64,000 nt of DNA from Periplaneta americana (GCF_040183065.1 NC_091124.1:69759001-69823000), one strand, 5' to 3'; counted from the stretch's first letter, positions 51,701-56,541 are shown. The notes: generated from the letters alone by a model not told the origin. A program made the numbers and translations.

Positions 51701-53220
51701 GGAACAGTTATCACCAGGCTTAGCAACCGCGACAACTTAAGAATGAAGTGAAGTTACAGTGCAACGGAGTACAGATGGAGTGAGGTGGCGCATTGAGTTT
51801 TGTTTACCTGTGCGTTGGCGTACAATCCAGTTCGTGATCAGAGGTACAGTATTCTTCCGTCTCTCCCTACGAAACGAACTTTGGCCATCACAGTGCATTT
51901 TCAATTCATAGTGAACAGTATGTATACATGGTTGTTTATTGTAACGCTAACGCCTTCAACGTCGCCGAGGGACAAGAAAACTTGTGAGGTATGTATCCTA
52001 CTTCATTTTCACCGTCACTAGATTGTACTATTAACAGTAGAATATAAGGAAGCATATTGACGTCGTTGTTTACATTCACAGTATGTCTGTCTACTATGTT
52101 CAAGGAACTATAGTCAAGTTGTGCGTACATTGGTTCCTAAAGTGTCCCGGATTCTAAGCCTGGTTATCACAATTTGAAGGCATGCTTTATTCCTTAGAAG
52201 CAAGCAGTTCAAAGTAACTGACTTTTATTATTTTTTTTTTTTGCAAAATAATCACATGTTATCAAATTAAGATCGCACGGTAAGAACACGGTAAGTAAAA
52301 TTTTCTGGAGTTTGAAATGCAATATATCAGCCAGTTTTGGCTCTAAGCAACTAAGATTTCCTAAAAACATCAAAGAATATTACATTCTTCAAGAACAGAT
52401 TATAAATTTGAGTACTGTATCATATCAGTGTCACGGGATTGATGTTTGGAGAAAGAGGAACGATACCTAACTTCTCATATCAATTCTGTAAGACCCTAGG
52501 ACTGCACAAATCTTTTCTGAATGAACTGGCCTTCCTCGTAATTAATTAAAGTGTCAGTAAAACTTTTACGGAATCATCTATATGGACTCTAATTCTTTGG
52601 TCTGAAAAAAAAAAAACTGAAGCGCCTTTATCATTTTTCTTTTCTTATTAGCTTTCATTGTTTGTTTACTTGTTTGTCACTTTTCTTTTTCTGTTAACTG
52701 CCATTGTTTGTTTTTCTGTTTGTTTACGTGTTGTCAATTTTCCCACTCTGTTAACTTTCATTGTTTGTTAGTTTGTTTACTTGTTTGTCTCTTTTGTTAC
52801 TCTGAAGTTCTAAATTTATTTTGTGACAATTTTACTAAATTAACTTAACTCATTCTTCCCATATAGTCCTCAAATGCTATTACAGATGTTATTAAATGTC
52901 ATTTCAGTTATACGTTTTCCTCACTTATGCGTTTTTGCTTTAGTACCTCAAAATCAAGAACCTTACATATTATGTATAACAGAACAGAAAATAATTTATT
53001 ATGAAACAACATTAAAAATATTACAAATTCCTGACAATACGATTAAAGGTATGAGGATAGCAGAAATACTTACCCCAAAGATATTTGAACGCTTTTCTAT
53101 CAGAATAAATTTCCATGTCCACAGTGATTACCATATATTCCCCTTTGTCGAACATTTGGAGTGCATGCATGGTGTTCATCATATCCACTAGTATATTTGG
53201 AGCACCAAAAAATACATAAA
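12499..53220 (-). CDS. Gyc32E: receptor-type guanylate cyclase, Gyc32E-like; 5'-incomplete gene of 15 visible exons
   Basis: Single-pass plasma-membrane enzyme that makes cGMP from GTP, presumably controlled by an extracellular ligand. Joined exons: 53074-53220, 48994-49199, 46714-46891, 43512-43678, 41135-41458, 37231-37491, 29252-29323, 27849-28014, 25333-25482, 21979-22186, 20262-20402, 18860-18983, 18448-18546, 15979-16380, 12499-13335. They total 3482 bases: two bases completing a codon, then 1159 codons and a stop, with all splice phases agreeing and GT/AG borders throughout. Domain order: ligand-binding region (residues 1-280), transmembrane helix (about 283-304), kinase homology (about 340-610), linker helix (about 626-668), cyclase (about 680-870), tail (882-1159). 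Cyclase residues seen: metal-binding Asp699 and Asp743, guanine-selecting Glu739 and Cys811, Asn818 and Arg822. The N-terminal exons are missing, so no start codon is assigned. The class is secure; the Gyc32E assignment rests on recalled similarity, including the RPRRSPKLN stretch after the cyclase domain. Confidence 0.93.
13508..14052. mobile_element. possible MITE bounded by ATGCTCGACCATA inverted repeats
   Basis: TTTTATGCTCGACCATA at about 13509 recurs inverted at about 14036-14052. Between them, two imperfect copies of AGCTGANTTGTCATT lie at about 13903 and 13933. No coding content, and no clear target duplication, so the boundaries are tentative. Confidence 0.4.
14152..14547. mobile_element. 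Tc1/mariner-type MITE flanked by TA
   Basis: The left end CAGAGTGAGTCAGCCAGGG and inverted right end CTGGGTGAACCAACCAGGG match at about 20 of 25 positions including GGGCTAGAC, with TA on each side. The interior has one short transposase-like fragment (YWDSENPH), suggesting a deletion derivative of a mariner-like element. Confidence 0.65.
14671..14910 (+). pseudogene. mariner-like transposase N-terminal remnant
   Basis: The plus strand reads [18 protein letters not shown] and, after a frame shift, [20 protein letters not shown] followed by TGSLLRI. This resembles the helix-turn-helix start of the DDE_3 transposases seen at 42090 and 59340. It is frameshifted and has no catalytic part. Confidence 0.4.
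15377..15559 (+). mobile_element. 7-bp-TSD MITE family, copy 1
   Basis: 183 bp bounded by inverted repeats starting CACAGTCTA (left) and ending TAGACTGTG (right). Flanked by a perfect 7-bp duplication GTGTAAG (15370-15376 and 15560-15566). The interior aligns with copies at 26054 and 27190. No coding capacity. Confidence 0.88.
15604..15662 (+). repeat. (GACA)n microsatellite
   Basis: GGAC/GACA tetranucleotide array, about 14 units, 38 bp after the end of the neighbouring MITE. Confidence 0.9.
15979..16380 (-). CDS. Gyc32E: guanylate cyclase exon 14 (rest of the catalytic domain)
   Basis: Encodes residues 748-881, from [17 protein letters not shown] to KAIQKRE. It carries [16 protein letters not shown], the purine-selecting Cys in [11 protein letters not shown] (about 811), and the transition-state Asn and Arg of NTASRMES (about 818 and 822). 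All the residues expected of an active guanylate cyclase are present. Acceptor atttttcag; donor GTATGT immediately after the Glu codon. Confidence 0.97.
16625..16720 (+). repeat. dispersed repeat (possible SINE 3' end), copy 1
   Basis: The stretch from ATCTCCTGGCCTAG to GTTCAGACCTGTCTTCG has a close copy at about 28222-28316. Copy 2 ends in an AACAACAAC-like tail typical of retroposons. No tRNA head is present in either copy. Confidence 0.55.
16808..16885 (+). repeat. (ATT)n microsatellite, intron 13
   Basis: About 25 ATT units. The apparent poly-Tyr frame across it is a microsatellite artefact. Confidence 0.9.
18448..18546 (-). CDS. Gyc32E: guanylate cyclase exon 13 (catalytic domain, guanine-selecting Glu and second metal Asp)
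   Basis: A 33-codon exon, residues 715-747, [15 protein letters not shown] to DAYMV. Within [13 protein letters not shown], the Glu (about 739) selects guanine over adenine and the Asp (about 743) is the second metal ligand. The exon is 99 bases and phase 0 at both ends, so its loss would keep the frame but remove catalysis. Confidence 0.95.
18860..18983 (-). CDS. Gyc32E: guanylate cyclase exon 12 (catalytic domain, first metal Asp)
   Basis: Encodes residues 673-714, starting with PVAQQLTKG and containing [15 protein letters not shown]. The Asp of SDIVGF (about residue 699) is the first metal-binding Asp of class III cyclases. Acceptor ttatttcag; donor GTTAGA after CAG; ends in phase 0. Confidence 0.96.
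19166..20215 (-). mobile_element. 5'-truncated LINE remnant in intron 11
   Basis: On the minus strand from 20210: [20 protein letters not shown], then [20 protein letters not shown] (RT block), then across a frame break [17 protein letters not shown] (catalytic block) and [11 protein letters not shown]. From 19755: [16 protein letters not shown] and the terminal [20 protein letters not shown] module. The 3' end runs into a (GAT)n tract (plus strand ATC repeats, about 19171-19221). Several frame breaks mark it as dead. It lies in the same orientation as the host gene. Confidence 0.8.
20262..20402 (-). CDS. Gyc32E: guanylate cyclase exon 11 (signalling-helix linker)
   Basis: Encodes residues 626-672. 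The stretch [17 protein letters not shown] and the following [13 protein letters not shown] form the amphipathic signalling helix that couples the kinase-homology domain to the cyclase dimer. The acceptor cattttgcag and donor GTGAGT are clear. It ends with two bases of an Ala codon completed by exon 12. Confidence 0.96.
20698..20828. repeat. long hairpin: 44-bp inverted repeat within about 58-bp arms
   Basis: The left arm (about 20699-20756) and right arm (about 20768-20827) are near-perfect reverse complements, including ACTTATCTAGTTTTGATGTA, separated by about 11 bases. It lies about 300 bp from exon 11 in intron 10. It could be a fold-back MITE; no target duplication is evident. Confidence 0.75.
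20995..21570 (-). mobile_element. large tRNA-derived SINE with a dinucleotide tail, family D
   Basis: Minus-strand head at 21569 reads CGCTGAGTTAGCTCTGTGGT, followed by the B-box-like GGGTTTGATTCCTGG. The body contains a (CAT)n stretch and the 3' end is a (CA)n tract (plus strand TG repeats at 20995-21020). A 14-bp duplication GCTTTAATCAATGT lies at 20981-20994 and 21571-21584. At 576 bp it is long for a SINE. Confidence 0.8.
21709..21910 (-). mobile_element. tRNA-derived SINE, family A, copy 2 (head-truncated)
   Basis: Aligns with the body of the copy at 1004 including the B box (GGGTTCGACCC on the minus strand) and 3' end GTTAAATAAACCATAATTT. The tRNA-like head breaks off near 21905 before the A box. 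It lies about 70 bp from the end of exon 10. Confidence 0.75.
21979..22186 (-). CDS. Gyc32E: guanylate cyclase exon 10 (end of kinase homology)
   Basis: Encodes residues 557-625, beginning [19 protein letters not shown] and including [19 protein letters not shown], the conserved CW..xPxxRPxF end of the kinase-like fold. The frame runs through REGM into the dimerisation linker. Donor GTGAGT; ends in phase 2. Confidence 0.95.
22187..23940 (-). other. intron 9, repeat-poor half
   Basis: AT-rich sequence with a GAAA-rich run near 22320, one TAGGCCTA at 22923 and a short tRNA-like remnant near 23880. A GC-richer block at 23640-23900 has open frames on both strands but no recognisable protein features. 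Confidence 0.4.
23945..24126 (-). mobile_element. tRNA-derived SINE, family B, diverged copy
   Basis: On the minus strand it reads GTGGAGTAATGGTCAGC, GGGTTCAAGTC, AGTTACCTGG, GAGGTTTTCCCTCAACC and GGACCTCGGACTCATTTC, the same order as the intact copy at 45113. It is more diverged and without a clear target duplication. Confidence 0.7.
24127..24285 (-). mobile_element. tRNA-derived SINE head, separate family
   Basis: Minus-strand head CCTTGATAGCTCAGTTGGTA, close to a canonical tRNA D-arm, followed by B box CCGGGTTCGAATTCTGG about 35 bases later. It abuts the family B copy, suggesting tandem or nested insertion. It is not a working tRNA: I could not pair an acceptor stem. Confidence 0.6.
24345..24545 (+). 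mobile_element. diverged SINE remnant, family B-like, plus strand
   Basis: Contains GAGTTCAAGTCCTAGTTGG, TTTTCCCTCAACC and GGGTAACTTCTGGCGTTGG in the order of family B, but degraded. Followed by gene-free sequence to 25085. Confidence 0.5.
25086..25276. mobile_element. palindromic fold-back MITE (191 bp)
   Basis: Almost the whole element is one inverted repeat: left AGGCTGGTTCACAATAAA through CATTTAAATGTGGGC mirrors the right half back to CCGGTTTATTGTGAACC. TTA on both sides (25083-25085, 25277-25279) is a possible 3-bp target duplication, which would fit PIF/Harbinger. It lies 57 bp from the donor of exon 9. Confidence 0.7.
25333..25482 (-). CDS. Gyc32E: guanylate cyclase exon 9 (kinase-homology C-lobe)
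   Basis: Encodes residues 507-556, including [10 protein letters not shown] (kinase APE region), [16 protein letters not shown] and RRGPFG, the family's C-lobe landmarks. The acceptor follows tttgttgcag. The donor is GTATGA, weaker than the other donors in the gene. It ends with one base of a Glu codon completed by exon 10. Confidence 0.94.
26054..26241 (+). mobile_element. 7-bp-TSD MITE family, copy 2
   Basis: 188 bp, same orientation as copy 1, bounded by CACAGTCTAG and CTAGACTGTG. Flanked by a perfect 7-bp duplication ATTAAAC (26047-26053 and 26242-26248). Confidence 0.88.
26520..26850 (+). pseudogene. MADF-domain-like remnant, frameshifted
   Basis: One frame reads [18 protein letters not shown] and another reads [20 protein letters not shown], which together resemble the middle and end of a MADF (Myb/SANT-like) DNA-binding domain interrupted by a frame shift. 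Such domains occur in host transcription factors and as the second protein of Harbinger transposons. No partner transposase is visible, and the flanking GCGTTC-type sequences near 25669 and 27384 are only weak end candidates. Confidence 0.4.
27190..27372 (-). mobile_element. 7-bp-TSD MITE family, copy 3
   Basis: 183 bp in the opposite orientation to copies 1 and 2. Its terminal inverted repeats are the best kept of the three: CACAGTCTAGTATATACAGT continuing to about 30 bp, identical at both ends. Flanked by a perfect 7-bp duplication TGATTAC (27183-27189 and 27373-27379). Confidence 0.9.
27849..28014 (-). CDS. Gyc32E: guanylate cyclase exon 8 (kinase-homology catalytic-loop region)
   Basis: Encodes residues 452-506. 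The catalytic-loop equivalent reads [11 protein letters not shown], so the Asp of active kinases is replaced by Asn, as usual in this family, while the DFG triplet is kept at about residues 484-486. This predicts an ATP-sensing or regulatory pseudokinase. Acceptor gtacag, donor GTAAGT, ending in phase 1. Confidence 0.95.
28015..29251 (-). other. intron 7
   Basis: Holds copy 2 of the dispersed repeat (about 28222-28316) with an AACAACAAC-like tail and one TACCGGTA at 28851. A short coding-like stretch on the plus strand at 28390-28600 is not recognised. Confidence 0.5.
29252..29323 (-). CDS. Gyc32E: guanylate cyclase exon 7 (24-codon kinase-homology exon)
   Basis: A short exon of exactly 24 codons, residues 428-451. 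It starts [15 protein letters not shown] and ends SLVHDLIK, the continuation expected after KGSLY. It has acceptor attgcag and donor GTAAGA, and is phase 0 at both ends, so skipping it would keep the frame. It is isolated between introns of about 7.9 kb and 1.2 kb. Confidence 0.93.
30180..31200 (-). pseudogene. Tc1-like transposase pseudogene, intron 6
   Basis: On the minus strand the order is N to [21 protein letters not shown] and [12 protein letters not shown] (helix-turn-helix), [20 protein letters not shown], a broken centre with [10 protein letters not shown] and FQDYNARPH (second catalytic Asp), then [19 protein letters not shown] and a complete C-terminus [20 protein letters not shown] followed by a stop at 30180-30182. 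Several stops and frame shifts make it non-functional. Terminal inverted repeats were not identified. Confidence 0.75.
31810..32275 (+). pseudogene. LINE 3'-end remnant with (TAAG)n tail
   Basis: The plus strand reads [20 protein letters not shown] and [17 protein letters not shown], then frame-broken versions of the GHVARMGE...GRPRRRW...DRDW C-terminal LINE module, ending in a TAAGTAAGTA-type tail. It differs from the LINE at 2942 in sequence and tail. Confidence 0.65.
33839..34055 (+). repeat. duplicated unit: (AAT)n array plus flank, twice
   Basis: Two (AAT)n arrays (about 33839-33900 and 33948-34002) are each followed by ATTCATTGCA and then GCAATATCAAGTTTGTAT. This is a tandem duplication of a unit of about 110 bp including the microsatellite. 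Confidence 0.7.
34343..34571 (-). mobile_element. tRNA-derived SINE, family A, copy 3
   Basis: Minus-strand head reads CACAGTTGGTATAGCGC with B box GGGTTCGAACCC. The 3' end is CGTCGTTAAATAAAACAACA. A 9-bp duplication TAGTGTAAA lies at 34334-34342 and 34572-34580. Confidence 0.82.
35090..35520 (+). repeat. degenerate CTAA-rich low-complexity tract
   Basis: Many irregular copies of AACTAACTAA-like words. It is strongly strand-biased (A and C on the plus strand) but without a fixed period, and is not a telomeric TTAGG array. Confidence 0.6.
35980..36631 (+). repeat. tandem duplication of a roughly 320-bp unit
   Basis: Unit 1 (about 35980-36290) and unit 2 (about 36294-36631) both run from CAGCCAGAAATATACAA through a purine-rich A/G tract, a T-run, GATAAAGGGAT and TTTTGCGCAAACCAA to GTATTGTTTTCGCGTTTA. 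Divergence is moderate, with different homopolymer lengths. Confidence 0.8.
37231..37491 (-). CDS. Gyc32E: guanylate cyclase exon 6 (kinase-homology N-lobe)
   Basis: Encodes residues 341-427. It includes [13 protein letters not shown] (position of the beta-3 Lys in kinases), the helix [20 protein letters not shown], and [12 protein letters not shown]. The order and spacing are those of the receptor-cyclase kinase-homology domain. Both ends are phase 0. The donor GTAAGT follows the Tyr codon directly. Confidence 0.95.
37993..38160. repeat. inverted repeat overlapping a dispersed repeat
   Basis: A stretch including TTATGTGTCTTTCTC and AAATTTACATT near 38041-38075 is mirrored at about 38105-38155 (AATGTAAATTTAAC, GAGAAAGACACATAAT). 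The left half is the homologue of 5095-5216. Confidence 0.6.
38327..38610 (-). mobile_element. tRNA-derived SINE, family C, 5'-truncated copy
   Basis: Minus-strand body and 3' end (CTGTAGCGCCACGGATTATT) match the fuller copy at 55443. A 14-bp duplication ACCAATTATGTTTA flanks it (38313-38326, 38611-38624). The A box is absent. The 86-codon frame it contains also occurs in the other copy and is a repeat artefact. Confidence 0.87.
38971..40219. mobile_element. probable non-autonomous hAT-like element (1.25 kb)
   Basis: The left end TAGGGTGACCAGATTC and inverted right end TAGGGTGAACAGACG are followed at both ends by GAGGAC-rich subterminal repeats. Internal tandem copies of an approximately 90-bp TTTAGGCTT...TATTTTATTA unit lie at about 39050-39190, and a (TAA)n array at about 39203-39242. 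No transposase frame. A target duplication was not identified. Confidence 0.55.
41135..41458 (-). CDS. Gyc32E: guanylate cyclase exon 5 (juxtamembrane cysteines and transmembrane helix)
   Basis: Encodes residues 233-340. The extracellular part has an acidic Ser/Asp run (ESDSDSD) followed by [17 protein letters not shown], the conserved juxtamembrane WPGG plus Cys pattern of receptor cyclases. A single hydrophobic helix follows (about residues 283-304, [19 protein letters not shown]) with the positive stop YRKWK on the cytoplasmic side. The end, [13 protein letters not shown], is the usual entry into the kinase-homology domain. Both ends are phase 0; donor GTTAGT. Confidence 0.95.
42090..42357 (+). 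pseudogene. mariner-like transposase N-terminal fragment
   Basis: The plus strand encodes [35 protein letters not shown] and [14 protein letters not shown], the paired helix-turn-helix start of a DDE_3 (Tc1/mariner) transposase. The frame ends at 42357 and no catalytic part follows. It may belong to the same family as 59340. Confidence 0.6.
42550..42785 (+). pseudogene. short LINE 3'-end remnant
   Basis: Reads [10 protein letters not shown], then [20 protein letters not shown] and NDCI, resembling the C-terminal GHV.RM...GRPKKRW.D module of LINEs. No RT motifs remain. Confidence 0.45.
43313..43398. repeat. 34-bp inverted repeat made of two head-to-head SINE-like ends
   Basis: The arms 43313-43346 and 43365-43398 differ at one position; each contains the B-box-like TTCGATTCCCGG or its complement. 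The spacer is 18 bases. It lies 113 bp downstream of exon 4 within intron 4. Confidence 0.75.
43512..43678 (-). CDS. Gyc32E: guanylate cyclase exon 4 (ligand-binding domain)
   Basis: Encodes residues 177-232. It contains the family signature [13 protein letters not shown], close to the consensus seen across natriuretic-type receptor cyclases, and the membrane-proximal NFTCNYL with a possible glycosylation sequon. Acceptor ttttgtag, donor GTAAGT, ending in phase 0. Confidence 0.93.
44212..44899. mobile_element. pogo/Tigger-like MITE flanked by TA
   Basis: The left end CAGTCGAACTTTTCTAATC and inverted right end CAGTCGAACTTGGTTAATTC, with TA on both sides. Inside, a short coding-like stretch ([18 protein letters not shown]) may be transposase residue. 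Confidence 0.7.
44945..45112 (+). repeat. compound microsatellite (TAA)n-(CAA)n-(TATG)n
   Basis: About 24 TAA units, then CAA units near 45021-45038, then about 18 TATG units with interruptions. A SINE is inserted in the last array. Confidence 0.9.
45113..45379 (+). mobile_element. tRNA-derived SINE, family B, best-preserved copy
   Basis: Head ACCTGTGGAGTAACGGTCAG (A-box-like), B box GGGTTCGATTCCCGG, body AAGTTACCTGGTTGAGG and CCCGGACTCATTTCACC, tail AAAATAAAAATAAAA. A 12-bp duplication CTGTATGTATGT flanks it (45101-45112 and 45380-45391), within a (TATG)n array. Confidence 0.9.
45719..45772 (+). repeat. (AAT)n microsatellite, intron 3
   Basis: About 18 AAT units. It follows three imperfect copies of CAATTGGGTATACACCCG at about 45670-45718. 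Confidence 0.85.
45985..46219. mobile_element. tRNA-like remnant followed by a small hAT-like MITE
   Basis: A tRNA-like stretch (TGGTAGCATAGCGGTAAAG, GGGTTCGCTTACC) at about 45990-46050 is followed by perfect 17-bp inverted repeats CAGGGATGTCAAAGCGC at about 46085 and 46203. Beyond it, CTCATGCATTTTGTC near 46240 recurs inverted near 46435. No target duplication found, so limits are tentative. Confidence 0.45.
46714..46891 (-). CDS. Gyc32E: guanylate cyclase exon 3 (ligand-binding domain)
   Basis: Encodes residues 118-176, beginning [20 protein letters not shown], the conserved helix in which receptor cyclases carry [13 protein letters not shown] sequence. Two possible N-glycosylation sequons are visible, in FNES and NNTY. 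Acceptor tttgcag, donor GTAAGT; the exon ends with one base of a split Ser codon completed by exon 4. Confidence 0.92.
47098..48948. repeat. 33-unit minisatellite, unit 56-58 bp, intron 2
   Basis: The unit starts CTCATATTAAACGTTCC, contains TATACTTCGTATAATGTAAA and ends CTTAAAATGTCTG. I count 33 units including two shortened ones (near 47331 and 47596). The proximal units are mostly 56 bp (TCTGCTC type); later ones are mostly 58 bp (CCTATTC type). Alternating CTTTCG and CCTTCG units give a roughly 116-bp higher-order period, and units 12-20 resemble 21-29. The short open frames across it are artefacts. Confidence 0.95.
48994..49199 (-). CDS. Gyc32E: guanylate cyclase exon 2 (ligand-binding domain)
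   Basis: Encodes residues 49-117, from [13 protein letters not shown] to NDGFHK, still in the extracellular domain. The sequence [19 protein letters not shown] is typical of invertebrate receptor cyclases. An in-frame-looking stretch 5' of the exon (bases 49200-49260) is intron: only the acceptor ending acacacag at 49200 restores the phase left by exon 1. The donor GTAAGT lies about 45 bp from the edge of the minisatellite in the next intron. Confidence 0.9.
50721..50902 (+). mobile_element. hAT MITE with 8-bp target duplication, copy 1
   Basis: Ends CAGTGGTCGTCAGCAC and (inverted) CAGAGGTCGTCAGCAC, flanked by CTTTATAG at 50713-50720 and 50903-50910. The CAGNGG termini and 8-bp duplication fit hAT elements. 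Confidence 0.9.
50926..51088. mobile_element. small MITE with 30-bp inverted repeats
   Basis: TATAGGGTAAAAGTTGGTAA on the left mirrors TATAGGGTAAAGATTTGTAA read inward from the right; both continue to TATTATGATA. It is 23 bp from the hAT MITE. The TATA at both borders may be target or terminal sequence. Confidence 0.7.
53074..53220 (-). CDS. Gyc32E: guanylate cyclase exon 1 in window (ligand-binding domain)
   Basis: Encodes residues 1-48 of the visible protein, starting [14 protein letters not shown] and ending DRKAFKYLW. It continues the receptor ligand-binding (ANF-receptor type) fold. The acceptor is tttgtttcag and the donor GTAAGT. The exon opens with two bases of a split codon and closes with one, so at least one more exon lies upstream. 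The last base G joins AT of the next exon to give Asp. Confidence 0.85.
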
Positions 53221-53681
53221 CTGAAACAAATAGAAAATTCAGACTTCAGATTTTCAAGGAATCTCAATTAAATATCATAAAAACAATATAATATGGTTAT
53301 AATCTTGCTGCTGAGAATGGTGTTCTCTTTGCACATGCTTGCTTACAAGAAAATCAAACACATTTACTCACTGCTTTATGCACAGCTTCCTGTTTTAATT
53401 CTTCACGACAATGTTTTCAGCTGAAAGAATGACATTCACCTTAATTTGCCATGATAATGCTATCAGATTATACAGGAAGGTTCATATTAATTACTGTTAC
53501 TATAAGAATAATATATTTAAGGCAAAAGTTTCCGTACAATTACAAAAAAAGGAAGCATTTGAACTGGAAAAAATGTTCCACTTTAGAAGTAAATTTACTG
53601 TTCAGTTTCAAAACGAGAATATTTAATTTTTTCTTATATTGAAACTGTTATTAGTAAGAAACCATGATCTGATTTCTGACG
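53221..53681. other. no exon seen upstream of exon 1
   Basis: Intron or upstream sequence. I searched the minus strand here and across the transposon-filled rest to 64000 for the N-terminal ligand-binding region and signal peptide and saw neither. Confidence 0.5.
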
Positions 53682-53683
53682 TA

Positions 53684-55334
53684 CAGTGAAACCTGTCTAA
53701 AGCGGCCATCTGAAGTTACCTTGTAAAATGGCCGTTTTATCAGGTGGCCGCTGGATTAAGGTTGCAGTTTTTTTTATGAATCAGCATGAAAATACTGAAT
53801 TTCACTGACTTTTTAGGACTGTGCGCGTACAACAATCATGCATATTAATGTCAGCCTCTTCCATTCTTGCAACTAGCCTTTTCAAAACTCGCTTGCGGTA
53901 CCTCAGTTTAATGACTGGATAATACCTTGATCAAGGTGCTGAAGGTGTGATGTTGTATTTGGAGGAAAAAACACCAATTTCACGGATCACATTGCGATTT
54001 TGTCGTTTAATCTTAGAATTGAAATAGCATAGCTAATTCTCAAACAATGATGATGTCATCCAAGCTTTATTGTTGGCAGTCCACTTCACCTCCAATAAGC
54101 CCATGTCAATATTTTTCAAACATCTCGGTTTTAATTATTTCCCTATCATTAAGAGTGGTTCTTTTTCTCCTGCAGCAATAAAACAAAAGAGCAGGGTTAT
54201 TCTGTCTTTTGCCAACTTCCCCCCTTTATACTATTTTTTTTTTAAAACTTAAGTTTTGTTAGGGACGGCCCTGAAGAAAAACCTGTTTCGTCAACATTGT
54301 AAATGTCTTGAGTTCATATTCCGCATGAATTGAAGGCAGTCTATTTTTTCCATTCTTCAATAACATTGGTTGCAATGTCACCTCCTTCACCAGACACAGA
54401 ACGAAATGCAATGTTATACCGTTTTCTAAAGCACTCTAACCACCCATTACTAGCAACAAAATTTCTTACATTGAGTTCTTTGGCAATTTCAAGAGCTTTC
54501 TCTTGAATCACAAGCCCACTTATTGCCAATTTCTTCGCACTCGCACACTTGAACCATTCATAAACGAAATCATTCACATTACTAAACACAGATTCTTTCT
54601 TCCTCCTATTCTCTTAATATTTCATCTTTATTCTTAATTATACCGTTTATTTGTATCCTTCCACACTTGAATATTTCTGCAATTTTTCTCGCAGATGTTC
54701 CCTTCTCACTTCCTTCAATCATTTTTCGTCTCACCTCTAAACTTAACACCACTCTAGATTTATTGTTAGACATGATTTCTCTCTCAAACTAACTTCACAG
54801 TTCCTCTGAATCAAGTGAATGAAAAGAATAAAAATTCGTAAAAGCTGGTTCATATAGAGAAAGCTAGAAAGAAGAGAAAAAAAAATTAAAAAAAATTCGA
54901 ATGGTTAACTACCTAAAACATACTGTGACATTTTCGATAGAAAAAGTCCGTGTTTCAATATTTAAAAAACGAGTAAGAATTTGTAGCTGTGCAGGGTCGG
55001 AGTGGAAAGTGACAAAAGAGTCATAAAACAGTAACCAACTAACCCCAAGATATGGAGGGTGTACTGCTGTATACTTAGCTATTGTCCCCTGTCCTCTAAC
55101 CATCGAAAAAATAGGTCAGACAGTATCCGTGAAAATATTTTTTGTTGGACAGTAACCGTTATAGTCAGGTTCCAATCCAAATTGACCCCGGCCGCTTGCC
55201 GGCGCATGAGGTAGCCGCTAAATAAAGAGAGAATTTGTATTGATCTTATGGAAAATCCAATTGATTCCAGAGAAAATTGGCCTTTTGGCCAGGTGGCCGT
55301 TTAAATGAAGTGACCGCAAAGGCAGGTTTCACTG
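53684..55334 (-). mobile_element. pogo/Tigger-like transposon, decayed
   Basis: Terminal inverted repeats CAGTGAAACCTGTCTAA / CAGTGAAACCTGCCTTT with TA on each side. Minus-strand coding remains: VVLSLEVRRKMIEGSEKGTS (first helix-turn-helix) up to a stop near 54615; FSNVNDFVYEWFKCASAKKL and WLECFRKRYNI (CENP-B type helix-turn-helix, 54341-54589); DETGFFFRAVPNKT, GGKLAKDRITLLFCFIAAGE and KWTANNKAWMTSSLF (DDE region with first catalytic Asp). Frame breaks separate the parts, and the 3' catalytic end is eroded. Confidence 0.85.
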
Positions 55335-55442
55335 TACTTAAAATTTCTGGTCTTTCTATAGTCCATAGTTGTGATCAGGGTTGCCAACTCCCAGAAAGGT
55401 CTGACCCGAAGAAATTATTTTTGTATATACTGTATTAATAAT

Positions 55443-55793
55443 CCCGCGTCGTGGCGTCGTGGTCTAAGGCATCCTGCCTAGGACTCGCGTTACGGAATAC
55501 ACGCTGGTTCGAGTCCTTATGGCGGAAGAAATTTTCTCATAAAATTTCGGCCAGTGTATGGGACCGGTCCCCACCCAGCATCGTGATGCACTTGGAAAGC
55601 TACGATAGGTAGCGAAATCCGGTTGCGAAAGCCAGCTATAACGGCTGGGAGGATCATCATGCTAACCACACGATACCTCCATTTTGGTTGGATGATCGCC
55701 CACCTCTGCTTCGGCATGTGGACGTGAGGCCAGCAGCCGGCTAGTCGGTCTAGGCCCTTCACGGGCTGTAGCGCCACGGATTATATTATTATT
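55443..55793 (+). mobile_element. tRNA-derived SINE, family C, full-length copy
   Basis: Head GGCGTCGTGGTCTAAGGC (A-box-like) and CTGGTTCGAGTCC (B box), body with CCCACCCAGCATCGTGATGC, end CTGTAGCGCCACGGATTA and an ATT tail. A 14-bp duplication ACTGTATTAATAAT flanks it (55429-55442, 55794-55807). The same family is at 38327 in the opposite orientation. Confidence 0.9.
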
Positions 55794-56541
55794 ACTGTAT
55801 TAATAATTTTCGTTTTAATTAGGACACTGGTAACATTACACATAATGAGACAAAAAGAAGAGTTACTTAATATTAAATATCCTGAAAAGACACAAAGTAT
55901 GACGATAGTATGGTAGTTTTTTTTAAAAAAGCTGAGAAATATGACAGACATTTGACAATAACAAGTGGGACTTATTTGTTTTTCTCAGTACAAAAATTAT
56001 TGCATAAATACTTTAATTTTAGAGATTTTGCTTTTCTAGTTGAATCAATTGAAATTTTATGTTTTAGTAACACAATGCAATAACTGTATAATAAGCTAAG
56101 TTAGTAGTTCAAACTGAAGCAATACACCAAATAAAGATCTCTATTACAATCTAACCAAAAAAATTATAATGAATCAAACATTAACATTACTTTTGCGTTC
56201 ATTACACTTTTCAGCAAATCTCGATGCTCAAGTTTGAGAATGTATTAAAAAAATTCACCACAAGACATGTTGAAATTAACTTTTATAAAGAACTCACAGT
56301 CATACCTAACTAGTTTTTATATCAGTCTATTTCGTTCATCCGTCCAAATATAGAACATTAAAGAAAATACTCTCTCTTCAAAAGAATTACTTACAGGAAC
56401 AAACCGAATTTTACCTACTACTATCTATAGATTTTCTTTCACAATTCTGGAAAATATGACATCATTTCTTAGCCAATGAGACATCCAATGATCTTAACTT
56501 GTCTAATGCCTTGTTCAGTGGACATATTTCATCATATAAAT

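Larger units (their letters stand above)
49200..53073 (-). other. intron 1
   Basis: Holds two MITEs near 50721-51088. At 51600 a 46-codon plus-strand frame ([20 protein letters not shown], then [12 protein letters not shown]) looks protein-like but is not recognised. At 52640-52800 a 65-75 bp unit (TTCATTGTTTGTTTACTTG) is repeated about three times imperfectly. 49261-50720 holds nothing recognisable. Confidence 0.55.

Noticed and set aside
38334-55777. Two near-identical 86-codon proteins (38334-38594 plus, 55517-55777 minus)
   Set aside because: Both are antisense frames of the same SINE family with tRNA-like head and target duplications; not genes.
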